In this document: positions 1 through 7,256 of the stretch, piece after piece
How positions within the stretch are numbered: position 1 is the first letter of the stretch
How the letters are laid out: the number at the start of each line of letters is the position of its first letter
Source of the DNA: an uncultured Acidobacteriota bacterium
GTDB lineage: Bacteria > Acidobacteriota > Blastocatellia > Pyrinomonadales > Pyrinomonadaceae
Assembly (NCBI GenBank): GCA_937873515.1
Contig: CALMYB010000023.1
Span: 1-46,527, forward strand
Direction of reading: 5' to 3'
Length of the DNA: 46,527 bases
Notes under the pieces: model-generated
The model's input: only the letters and a program-made list of their open reading frames with translations
What the model was told of the DNA's origin: nothing
Database searches by the model: none
Translations under genes and position numbers: made by a program

Positions 1-112
1 CCCGGCACTGCAAACTGAAATCTGAATTTAGCTTGTCAATGAACGAACGGCCGTCTCGACCGTGTTGTCATCATAGCGAAACGGCGCGCCCATTTGAAGC
101 ACAAACCGCACA

Positions 113-168
113 AAATGTATCAAAGTGCACAAAATGACACAGAATGCACGAAATGTATCAAAGTGCAC
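113..168. repeat. 18-bp direct repeat pair in a GCAC-rich tract
   Basis: AAATGTATCAAAGTGCAC occurs at 113-130 and again at 151-168, 38 bp apart, with degenerate copies of TGCAC between and after (TTTGCACGA twice at about 171-188). Two copies and irregular spacing argue against CRISPR. Function unknown. Confidence 0.7.
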
Positions 169-296
169 GATTTGCACGATTTGCACGATCTTGCTGTTGC
201 CAAGACCACGGGCGGCGGGCAGACGGCGGCCGCGAATGCACGATCTGTCAGAATCGGGAGCAGTAGCGACCGGGTTCCGCAATGGGACAGGCAAAG

Positions 297-315
297 AGCC
301 GCGAATGCACGAATA
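297..315 (-). repeat. Dispersed 19-bp repeat, copy 1 (inverted relative to 8431-8449)
   Basis: AGCCGCGAATGCACGAATA at 297-315 is the exact reverse complement of TATTCGTGCATTCGCGGCT at 8431-8449. A shorter 15-bp version lies at 229-243. At 8431 the same sequence forms the left arm of a hairpin between metK and ahcY. It looks like a genome-dispersed REP-like sequence. Confidence 0.65.
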
Positions 316-324
316 CAATGAGTG

Positions 325-352
325 CGAACCAGCAGCGTCAGTGGGCGGCCAG
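325..352. repeat. REP-like GTCAG/GGGCGG repeat, left copy
   Basis: The sequence from CGAACC through GTCAGTGGGCGGCCAG resembles 46353-46379 (GAACCGCC, then GTCAGCGGGCGGTCAG). The right copy can form an ACCGCC/GGCGGT hairpin; the left copy is degenerate. Presence in both terminal gene-free regions suggests a dispersed REP-type family. Confidence 0.5.
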
Positions 353-370
353 TAGTCAACGCCAAACGGA

Positions 371-427
371 GATTTGGGATTTGGATTCGATTTGAGATTT
401 GAGATTTGAGATGTGGGATGTGGGATC
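371..427. repeat. Low-complexity GATTTGAGAT/GATGTGGGAT tract
   Basis: Imperfect tandem repetition of 7-10 bp units (GATTTGGGAT, GAGATTTGAGATTTGAGAT, GATGTGGGATGTGGGAT) just downstream of the accA stop. No coding or hairpin signal is seen. Such tracts usually arise by slippage. Confidence 0.6.
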
Positions 428-468
428 CAACAGCCCTTTTACTGAGGTTGCGGGCTCCGGAGGTTCGT

Positions 469-1290
469 TCAGACCCATTCGCCCATTTTGCGGAATTTGT
501 TGTAGCGGTCAGCGATCAGTGTTCGTGAGGGTTTTGCAGAAAGTTCGTCGAGATTCGAGATTATCCGTTTCTTGAGAGTTTCGGCGATCCTGTCGAACGC
601 GGTCTGAGAATTCTCGTCGTCCTCGGTCGGCATCTTCCAGGGCTCGGGCTCCGGAACGATCTCGTCAACGATACCGAACTTCTTTAGATTGTCGGCCGTA
701 AGCTTGAGCCCTTCTGCGGCATCAGGTGCCCGGCCCGCATCCTTCCAAAGTATCGCCGCACAGCCTTCAGGCGTGATCACGGAATAGACCGCATTCTCCA
801 TCATCAGGACTCGATCGCCGATGCCTATCGCGAGAGCGCCGCCTGAACCGCCTTCCCCAAGCACGACTACCACGACCGGGACTTTTAGCGACGCCATTTC
901 ACGAAGGTTGAAGGCTATCGCCTCGGCCTGGCCTCGCTCTTCGGCGTCTATTCCGGGATAAGCTCCCGGCGTGTCGACGATCGTTATGATCGGGCGGCCG
1001 AATTTCTCCGCCATACGCATCACGCGGATCGCTTTTCGATAGCCTTCGGGCTTTGGCATAGCGAAATTGCGATGTCGGCGCTCGTTGATGTCGCGTCCTT
1101 TCTGCTGGCCTATGACACAGACCTCGCGGCCTTCTATCCGGGCAAATCCCGCTACCAGCGCCGGGTCGTCCGCAAAACGTCGGTCACCATGGACTTCGAT
1201 AAAATCCGTAAATACCGTCGTAAAAAGGTCCATTGCATACGGACGCTCGGGATGACGCGCGGTTTGGACACGCTCAAAAGCTGTTGTCAT
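469..1290 (-). CDS. accA: Acetyl-CoA carboxylase carboxyltransferase subunit alpha
   Basis: AccA with AccD transfers the carboxyl group from carboxybiotin to acetyl-CoA, giving malonyl-CoA for fatty-acid synthesis in the cytoplasm. The 273-residue product carries the family's conserved stretches: ARHPERPY near 11, GQQKGRD at 61-67, DTPGAYPG at 106-113, [10 protein letters not shown] at 145-154 and TPEGCA near 173. It aligns from about residue 45 of the usual ~319-residue enterobacterial protein. The N-terminal helical extension is absent and cannot be restored, because dnaE ends only 21 bp upstream (1312). It lies downstream of dnaE on the same strand, so co-transcription is likely. accD is not in the window. 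Confidence 0.95.
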   Translation of the reverse strand: MTTAFERVQTARHPERPYAMDLFTTVFTDFIEVHGDRRFADDPALVAGFARIEGREVCVIGQQKGRDINERRHRNFAMPKPEGYRKAIRVMRMAEKFGRPIITIVDTPGAYPGIDAEERGQAEAIAFNLREMASLKVPVVVVVLGEGGSGGALAIGIGDRVLMMENAVYSVITPEGCAAILWKDAGRAPDAAEGLKLTADNLKKFGIVDEIVPEPEPWKMPTEDDENSQTAFDRIAETLKKRIISNLDELSAKPSRTLIADRYNKFRKMGEWV

Positions 1291-1311
1291 AAGCTGTTTA
1301 TTTTAGCACCT

Positions 1312-4300
1312 TCAGTGCCATTTTGCGTCGCAGCCAGAGCCCTTGATGCCGTCGAGGAGGGCCGCCGTAAGCTGAACTCTTGTCGTCGGAGAATTTAATT
1401 TAACGTCCATTCCTTCTGCGGCAAGGTTCAAGAAGACCTCACACTGTCCCGGTGTCTTCGTCAGAAGCACGAACAGCTCTTCAAGCTGTTCACGGCGAGC
1501 TGCTTTTGCAGGAATATCTATCGCGAGCGAACTGGCGTTCGCCATCGCTGCCTCAGACAGGGAAGTGACGTCGGAAATGATGATCGTAATTTCCTGACTT
1601 TCGCTTGCTTCGAGCTTCCCCGAGATCACGACGAGGTTGTCATCCTGCAGAAGGTCACTATATTTCGTGTAGGCCTCGGACCATGCGACACACTTGGCAC
1701 CGCCGGAACGATCTTCAAGCCGCAGAGTGCAAAAACGCTTGCCTTTCTTGCTGTATCTCAAGGCCGATGCCGTTACGACCCCCGCGACGCGAACCAGATC
1801 ACGTGAACTTCCTTCTGCCGCAACCGAGATCGGAGGGACGCGGGAAGCTTCCAATTCCGCAGCATAGGCGTCGATAGGATGTGCGTAAAGATAAAAGCCG
1901 ATCGCGGCCTTCTCGTTCTTCGCCATCTCTTCCAGCGTCCAAGCGGGCACATCCGGCAAGCGAATTTCCGTTGCAGGATCGGCTTCGACCGCAGCGGCGA
2001 AGAGTCCGTCCTGCCCGCGTTCTCTGTCCTCAGCGGCACGCGTACCGGCCTGGATCGCAGCCGCGATGTGTGAATGCAGCTTGGCACGCCATTTTTCAAG
2101 GGGTTCATCATCAGGCCGAAGGGTGTCGAATGCACCGGCACCGATGAGACTCTCGATCCCGCGGCGATTGATCACTCCCGAACCGAGACGTGAGACGAGA
2201 TCCGTCAACGACTCGAATCGACCGCCGGCGTCCCGAGCGGCAATGATCGCTGCAACGCTGTTCGTACCCAAGCCCTTGATCGCCGTCAGTCCGAATCGAA
2301 CGGCCGTATCTGACGGCGTAAAGCCGAGGCCGCTCTCGTTGATATCGGGCGGCAGCAGTTCGAGCCCCATTTGTTTGAGCTCATTCGAATATTTGAAGAC
2401 CTTTGCCGCGTCCTGCGCTTCGTGCGAGAGTACCGCAGCGTAAAAGTATGCTGGAAAATGAGCTTTGAGATACGCCGTACGAAATGCAACAAGGGCGTAC
2501 GCGATACTGTGGCTGCGATTAAACCCGTAGTCCGCGAACTTTGCCATCAACTCGAATATTTCGGTCGCAACGGCCTTCGAGATCTTTTGTGCAACGGCAC
2601 CCGCAACGAACTTGTCGCGATGCTTTGCCATCTCCTCGATCTTTTTCTTGCCCATCGCCCGACGCATAAGATCGGCGTCTCCAAGGCTGTATCCGCCCAA
2701 CTTCTGGGCGATCTGCATGATCTGTTCCTGATACACGAAGACGCCGAAGGTCGGCTTTAGGAATTCCTCCATCTCAGGAACCATATACTCTACCGGCTTG
2801 ATCCCTCGCCGCCGATCAACGAAATCATCGATCATCCCGCCATCAAGCGGGCCGGGGCGATAGAGGGCGTTCAGCGCCGAAAGATCTTCGAGATCTTCGG
2901 GCCGCATACGGCGGCAAATGTCCTGCATACCCGAAGATTCGAACTGGAACACCGCATCGGTTCGGCCCTCTGCAAATAGACGCATCGTTTCGGGATCGTT
3001 CGTCGGGATCACCTTCCAGTCGATCGTCTTGCCGGTCTTCTCCTTCAAGTTCGCGAGACAATCTTCGATGATCGTGAGTGTCGTAAGCCCAAGAAAATCC
3101 ATCTTGAGCATCCCGACCTTTTCGAGATCACCCATCGGATATTGGCTGGTCAACTCCTCCTTCGGTGAGACCGCGACAGGAACAAGCTCATGCAGCGGTT
3201 TAGGACTGATAACAACGCCCGCCGCGTGAACCGACGTATGCCGTGAACAGCCTTCGACGCGTTTTGCAAGGTCTATCAATGATCGAACGCGAGGGTCGGA
3301 TCCGATCATCGCCTTAAGTTCCGGGACCTCCTCGATCGCCTGATCAATGCTGATATTCCGTCCTCGCCGTGGAGGCGGCAACAGTTTTGCGACGCGTTCG
3401 ACCTCTCCGACGGACATACCGAGCACGCGACCAACGTCCTTGACCGCCGCACGTGACGCCATCGTCCCGAACGTCACGATCTGACAAACGGAATCGCGGC
3501 CGTAGAGCCGAGTTACGTGCTCGATGACAGCACCACGTCCGCGAATACAGAAATCGATATCGATATCGGGCATCGAGATACGTTCAGGATTCAGGAATCG
3601 CTCGAAAAGAAGTTCGTGCTCGATCGGATCGACATCCGTGATCCGCAGGCAGTATGCAACGAGCGATCCTGCGGCCGAACCGCGGCCCGGCCCGACCGGA
3701 ATATTTTGTTCGCGGGCATATCGGATGAAGTCCCACACGATCAGGAAATAGCCGGGAAAGCCCATACCCTTGATCGTGTCGATCTCGCGAGCGAGCCTCT
3801 CTCGATAAACGTCCAGGCCGTACTTTAAGGCTTTTGCATCGATGAGCGGCTGCCAATCGGTCGCCATTCGATCCTCAAACCCTTCCCACGCGATCTGCTC
3901 GAAGTACGCATACTCATCTTTCGAACCAAAGTCGGCCGGGATCGGGAATGAAGGCAATTGTCTAGCGGCATCGCCCTGCGGAATCGCAAGCGTGCACATC
4001 TCAGCGATCTTGACCGTATTCTCAAGGGCTTCCGGAAACTCATCTCCAAAGAGGTCCCACATCTCCGCTTTCGACCGCAAAAATCTCGTCGGCTCGTCCG
4101 CGAGTTCAATCGGAAGGATGCGGCCGTCCTCGATCGCAAGCAGAGCCTCGCGGGCTCTAGCATCATCCGCATCAAGGTAAAAGACGCTATTCGTCGCCAC
4201 GAGCGGCAGGCCAAGCTTCTTGCCAAGTTCCGCGATCTGTCGGTTGAGGTCAGGCTGCGGACGATCGAGTATTTCAAGAAAAAACCGATCCGCACCAAAG

Positions 4301-4836
4301 ATCCTGCTCAAATTTCCGGCATAATCCTCCGCCTTCCGGGAATCTCCTGAACGCAGATAATGGGCGATCGCGCTATTGTCCGCTCCGGACAGGGCGACAA
4401 GGCCGGTAGAGCGTTCCGCCAGAATCTCCAGGTCGATCCGAGGGCGGTGATGAAGGCCTTCCTTAAAGGCCATCGAGGCTAGATACGAAAGGTTGTTGTA
4501 GCCCTCAAGGTCCATTGCAAGAAGCACGAGGTTGTAGAATCCGCGTTCTCCCGCAGCCACCGTTGCCGAGCGGTCAAATCGGCTTCCATTCGCGACAAAG
4601 GCCTCGTAGCCTACGATCGGCTTTATGCCGGCGTACGACAGCGTGTTAAAGAACGACACCGCCCCGTACATATTGCCTAGATCGGTGATCGCACACGCCG
4701 ACATTCCGAATTCGGCAAGCTTGGAGGAAAGAGCCTTTAATTGGACTGTACTCTTCAAAAGGCTATAATCTGTATGCAAATGCAGGTGGACAAAGTCCTT
4801 TGCTTCGGCTCTAGTTGGGGCGTTTTTGGATGGCAT
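1312..4836 (-). CDS. dnaE: DNA polymerase III subunit alpha
   Basis: Catalytic subunit of the replicative polymerase holoenzyme. The 1174-residue length fits the DnaE1 type. An N-terminal PHP domain begins with HLHLHTDYS (17-25). The palm carries the metal-binding PDIDIDF near residue 424 and the third acidic residue in KMDFLGL near 576. The finger and helix-hairpin-helix regions follow, and an OB-fold (VRVAGVVTAS...) lies near the C-terminus. The protein keeps no obvious inserted proofreading exonuclease, so it is DnaE and not PolC. The start ATG (4836) is divergent from miaB with 2 bp between start codons, so its promoter must lie inside miaB or the transcripts overlap. accA follows 21 bp downstream. 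Confidence 0.97.
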   Translation of the reverse strand: MPSKNAPTRAEAKDFVHLHLHTDYSLLKSTVQLKALSSKLAEFGMSACAITDLGNMYGAVSFFNTLSYAGIKPIVGYEAFVANGSRFDRSATVAAGERGFYNLVLLAMDLEGYNNLSYLASMAFKEGLHHRPRIDLEILAERSTGLVALSGADNSAIAHYLRSGDSRKAEDYAGNLSRIFGADRFFLEILDRPQPDLNRQIAELGKKLGLPLVATNSVFYLDADDARAREALLAIEDGRILPIELADEPTRFLRSKAEMWDLFGDEFPEALENTVKIAEMCTLAIPQGDAARQLPSFPIPADFGSKDEYAYFEQIAWEGFEDRMATDWQPLIDAKALKYGLDVYRERLAREIDTIKGMGFPGYFLIVWDFIRYAREQNIPVGPGRGSAAGSLVAYCLRITDVDPIEHELLFERFLNPERISMPDIDIDFCIRGRGAVIEHVTRLYGRDSVCQIVTFGTMASRAAVKDVGRVLGMSVGEVERVAKLLPPPRRGRNISIDQAIEEVPELKAMIGSDPRVRSLIDLAKRVEGCSRHTSVHAAGVVISPKPLHELVPVAVSPKEELTSQYPMGDLEKVGMLKMDFLGLTTLTIIEDCLANLKEKTGKTIDWKVIPTNDPETMRLFAEGRTDAVFQFESSGMQDICRRMRPEDLEDLSALNALYRPGPLDGGMIDDFVDRRRGIKPVEYMVPEMEEFLKPTFGVFVYQEQIMQIAQKLGGYSLGDADLMRRAMGKKKIEEMAKHRDKFVAGAVAQKISKAVATEIFELMAKFADYGFNRSHSIAYALVAFRTAYLKAHFPAYFYAAVLSHEAQDAAKVFKYSNELKQMGLELLPPDINESGLGFTPSDTAVRFGLTAIKGLGTNSVAAIIAARDAGGRFESLTDLVSRLGSGVINRRGIESLIGAGAFDTLRPDDEPLEKWRAKLHSHIAAAIQAGTRAAEDRERGQDGLFAAAVEADPATEIRLPDVPAWTLEEMAKNEKAAIGFYLYAHPIDAYAAELEASRVPPISVAAEGSSRDLVRVAGVVTASALRYSKKGKRFCTLRLEDRSGGAKCVAWSEAYTKYSDLLQDDNLVVISGKLEASESQEITIIISDVTSLSEAAMANASSLAIDIPAKAARREQLEELFVLLTKTPGQCEVFLNLAAEGMDVKLNSPTTRVQLTAALLDGIKGSGCDAKWH

Positions 4837-4838
4837 CT

Positions 4839-6164
4839 ATGAAAAAAGTTTATCTCGAAACCTATGGCTGTCAAATGAACGTCTCCGATTCGGAGCGCGT
4901 CGCGACAGCATTGGGGCGAGATGGCTTTGAGGTGACCGCCGATGCGGCCGACGCTGACGTGGTTCTGATCAATACCTGCTCGGTCCGCGAGAAAGCGGAG
5001 CAAAAACTTTACACACAGGTCGGCCGGATACGCCATTCAGACGGTCCAAAGCCGGTCGTTGGTGTCCTCGGATGCGTCGCACAGCTTGAGGGCGAGACCC
5101 TTTTGAGAAAGATCCCGGGCGTGGACTTCGTGGTCGGTACGCGAGCGGTCGGACGTGTCGGCGCCATTCTGAACAGGACGCTCGATGGTGAGCACGATAT
5201 AGTCGATCTTGGCGAGAGAGAAGATGAATACGATTGGACGGTCGCTGACACTCACCGTCATTCACCGTACGTCGCATTTCTGCCGATAATCGAAGGCTGC
5301 AATAAGTTTTGCACCTATTGCATCGTGCCGTTCTCACGCGGACGCGAGCGAAGTTTGCCCGCCAGTGATATCATCCGTCAGGCCCTTGAGCTAAAACGCC
5401 GCGGCGTCAGAGAGATCCATCTGATCGGCCAGAACGTAAACAGTTACCGGCCCGAGACCGAGTCGGGTTTAGAAGGATTCGCAGGGAAGTCGGCGTTCTC
5501 ACGGCTTCTGCGAGCGGTGGCTGCAACGGGGATCGAGAGGATAAAATTCACAACGTCTTTCCCAAGAGATTTTCACGAAGACATCGTAGAAGCGATCGAA
5601 ACGCACGAAAATCTCTGCAATTGGGTGCATTTGCCGGTTCAGAGCGGCAGCAACCGCGTATTGAAGCTAATGAAACGAGGCCACACTATTGATCGTTATA
5701 TCAAGCAGATCGATAGAATGCGTGCATCGAGCCGTGATATTGCAATAACTACCGACATTATTGTAGGTTTTCCCGGAGAGACCGAAGCCGATTTCAGGGA
5801 CACCGTCGAACTTGTGAAATATTGCGGATTCGACAGTGCATATATCTTCAAGTACTCGCCAAGGCCAGGAACACCCGCGTTCGAGATGGAAGATACGGTT
5901 TCGGCCGCCGAAAAGACCCTGAGATTCTTAGAGCTTGAAAATGTGCACAAAGCTAGCCAGCACAAGCGTTTAGAACGCTATAGCGAGAAAGTGCTTAAGG
6001 TTTTGGCAGAAGGCTCGTCGGCCCGAACTGAAAATGGGATCACCGGCCACTCAACCTGCCATAAGGTAGTAAACTTCGTTGGCGACAAAGACATGTTAGG
6101 CTCTATTATCAACGTTAAAGTAACGAAAGTTAAAGCAAATTCTATGTTCGGAGAGGTCGTTTAG
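4839..6164 (+). CDS. miaB: tRNA-2-methylthio-N6-dimethylallyladenosine synthase
   Basis: Radical-SAM methylthiotransferase that adds the 2-methylthio group to i6A37 of tRNAs reading UNN codons. The N-terminal UPF0004 domain shows YGCQMNVSDSE and NTCSVREKAEQK with cluster cysteines. The radical-SAM CxxxCxxC is in GCNKFCTYC at about 152-160. SFPRDF, LPVQSGSN and IVGFPGE motifs follow, and a TRAM domain occupies the last ~65 residues. I chose ATG 4839 because the product then begins MKKVYLETYGC, as in the family; in-frame TTG 4815 and ATG 4830 lie further upstream, inside dnaE. The next gene starts 1 bp after the stop. Confidence 0.95.
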   Translation: MKKVYLETYGCQMNVSDSERVATALGRDGFEVTADAADADVVLINTCSVREKAEQKLYTQVGRIRHSDGPKPVVGVLGCVAQLEGETLLRKIPGVDFVVGTRAVGRVGAILNRTLDGEHDIVDLGEREDEYDWTVADTHRHSPYVAFLPIIEGCNKFCTYCIVPFSRGRERSLPASDIIRQALELKRRGVREIHLIGQNVNSYRPETESGLEGFAGKSAFSRLLRAVAATGIERIKFTTSFPRDFHEDIVEAIETHENLCNWVHLPVQSGSNRVLKLMKRGHTIDRYIKQIDRMRASSRDIAITTDIIVGFPGETEADFRDTVELVKYCGFDSAYIFKYSPRPGTPAFEMEDTVSAAEKTLRFLELENVHKASQHKRLERYSEKVLKVLAEGSSARTENGITGHSTCHKVVNFVGDKDMLGSIINVKVTKVKANSMFGEVV

Positions 6165-6165
6165 C

Positions 6166-6648
6166 ATGGAACAAGGAGCAAACCTGATCGAGGTCAAGAT
6201 CGGGGCCCTGATTATGGACCCGAATACGAACACGCCGATCGTAGTGCTTAAGAGCCTCGATTCGGAGACGGTGCTGCCGATATGGGTCGGAGCGTTCGAA
6301 GCGAACGCAATAGCCATTGAGATCGAGAAGATAGTTCCGCAAAGGCCGATGTCTCACGACCTGATGCGGAACCTCGTGATCGAATGCGGCCTGCACGCAA
6401 CGGCCGTCGTTGTCACCGATCTCGCCGAAAACACGTTCTACGCTCGTATCGAATTCATTGATAAGAAAGGAGATAAGGTCTTGCTTGACGCAAGGCCGTC
6501 CGATGCGATCGCTCTCGCTTTACGCCTCGATTGTCCGATATTTGTCGATCAAAAGGTGATAGATCTTTCCGCGGCCGCCGGCCCAACGAGCGAAACGCCC
6601 GAGGGCGACATTCCGCCGCCGGAGGATTGGCCCGAACTGATCGGCTAG
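6166..6648 (+). CDS. Bifunctional nuclease family protein (DUF151)
   Basis: 160-residue DUF151/BFN family protein. It shows the family's core: VKIGALIMDPNTNTPIVVLK at the N-terminus, LPIWVGAFEANAIAIE, RPMSHDL near 63-69, and RPSDAIALALR near 106. Plant and thermophile members have DNase/RNase activity, but the bacterial role is poorly defined. The acidic C-terminal tail (about 135-160) is typical of linker-like extensions. It starts 1 bp after the miaB stop, so translation is probably coupled. DUF151 genes often adjoin miaB in acidobacterial-type genomes; that last point is from general knowledge, not from this sequence. Confidence 0.88.
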   Translation: MEQGANLIEVKIGALIMDPNTNTPIVVLKSLDSETVLPIWVGAFEANAIAIEIEKIVPQRPMSHDLMRNLVIECGLHATAVVVTDLAENTFYARIEFIDKKGDKVLLDARPSDAIALALRLDCPIFVDQKVIDLSAAAGPTSETPEGDIPPPEDWPELIG

Positions 6649-6654
6649 GCCTTC

Positions 6655-6681
6655 TTGCAATTACAACATAATCCTTATTAT
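6655..6681 (+). promoter_or_regulatory. Putative promoter for the structured segment at 6687
   Basis: TTGCAA (6655-6660) and TATTAT (6676-6681) are separated by 15 bp (16 bp if CTTGCA is used). The expected start is near 6688, exactly where the G+C-rich self-complementary block begins. The short spacer lowers confidence. Confidence 0.35.
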
Positions 6682-6686
6682 CGGAC

Positions 6687-6855
6687 GCAGGACAAGTGGT
6701 CAAGCTGTTGCGGAACGCCGCACGCAGTAAGGCGACCGGTCGTCGTCCACGAGCTTTCAACGCCGACCGAGTGACTTCCCTTGTTCCCGTAGGGGACGAC
6801 AGAATGCGGCTCAAGGTAAGGCCGCTTCTGCCGCCACCGGTCGGGACCGGTTAAA
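6687..6855 (+). ncRNA. Candidate structured non-coding RNA of about 170 nt
   Basis: The segment sits between a promoter-like pair and a T-rich region. It contains TGCGG-AACG-CCGCA (6710-6723), GTCGTCC 6742-6748 with GGACGAC 6794-6800, GCCGCA 6717-6722 with TGCGGC 6805-6810, GCGGC-(10)-GCCGC (6806-6825), and the 3' hairpin ACCGGT-CGGG-ACCGGT (6836-6851). The first and third pairings exclude each other, so alternative folds exist. Its size would fit a 6S-like RNA, but I cannot match a family. Base composition alone could create some of these pairs. Confidence 0.3.
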
Positions 6856-6904
6856 CATTGCATACTTTTTTGAAAATTTGCATTTTTGCCCGTTTTTGTT
6901 CCGC

Positions 6905-6964
6905 TAAGTGTCCTGTTGACAACACTTACCTGTCCACTCACCTGCGAGTGGACAGCAGTGGACA
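6905..6964. repeat. TAAGT/TGTCC intergenic element, copy A (variant)
   Basis: TAAGTGT (6905-6911) pairs with ACACTTA (6922-6928). A second hairpin follows: TGTCCACTC (6931-6939), loop ACCTGC, GAGTGGACA (6946-6954). AGTGGACA recurs at 6957-6964, exactly 10 bp after the copy at 6947. Compared with copies B (23459-23532) and C (46153-46232), the core TAAGT-N7-T-x-x-CAAC-AC-TTAC is kept with one base deleted, and the heptamer is TGTCCAC instead of TGTCCCA. Confidence 0.55.
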
Positions 6965-7167
6965 ACGGACTGCAAGGCAAGGGTCCGGCCTGCCGCAAAA
7001 AACTTCTCGGAGTCCGCTTTAGCTGACGATAAGAGTTGTGTCGGTCGCTTTTTGGATCATAGAACCTAAGGACCCGGACCCTATCCCTCGCGGTTCTGAC
7101 TATAAGCTCTGAGTCCCGGCAGAATGTAAATGTTTTGTAACTAACTCAGTTTCAGACTGGTTTTCCT

Positions 7168-7197
7168 TTGACATTGGGTGTTTATAGCGATTATTAT
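7168..7197 (+). promoter_or_regulatory. metK promoter
   Basis: A perfect -35 TTGACA (7168-7173) and -10 TATTAT (7192-7197) are separated by 18 bp. The predicted start near 7204 gives a leader of about 50 nt. That is too short for a known SAM-binding riboswitch class, and none is seen. Confidence 0.65.
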
Positions 7198-7256
7198 TTA
7201 CGTTTTGCCACAGGTCGGTTCAGTCGATCTAGAATCCCGATAGGAGCTTTAATATT

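Larger units (their letters stand above)
1..468. other. Gene-free repeat-rich intergenic region downstream of accA
   Basis: No credible coding sequence is visible; the short open frames here are low-complexity and lack ribosome binding sites. The stretch holds an 18-bp direct repeat (113-130 and 151-168), GCAC-rich short tandem units (about 160-190), two copies of GCCGCGAATGCACGA (229-243, 298-312), a REP-like GTCAG/GGGCGG unit (325-352) and a low-complexity GATTTGAGAT-type tract (371-427). It resembles decayed dispersed repeats more than a regulatory region. The left edge is cut by the window, so a gene ending further left cannot be excluded. Confidence 0.6.
6649..7256. other. Structured 608-bp intergenic region between DUF151 gene and metK
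   Basis: No coding sequence is supported. From left to right it holds a promoter-like TTGCAA/TATTAT pair (6655-6681), a G+C-rich segment with several self-complementary blocks (6687-6855), a T-rich stretch (6861-6900), two consecutive hairpins with TGTCCAC motifs (6905-6964), a long-range complementary pair GGGTCCGG 6981-6988 / CCGGACCC 7074-7081, and the metK promoter (7168-7197). Parts are described as separate entries. Confidence 0.6.

Noticed and set aside
28..365. Four overlapping short frames on both strands at the left edge
   Set aside because: They translate GCAC/ATTTG repeats into low-complexity peptides (for example repeated KSC or HDL) with no start signals.
6790..6825. ACAGAATGCGGCTCA resembling the 3' end of RNase P RNA
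   Set aside because: The 5' P4 strand and the remaining ~200 nt of the RNA cannot be found; upstream sequence is coding (DUF151).
7198..7256. SAM or SAH riboswitch before metK or ahcY
   Set aside because: The leader after the predicted promoter is only ~50 nt, and no SAM-I, SAM-II/SAM-V or SAH consensus is visible; the 8440-8464 hairpin is a dispersed repeat.
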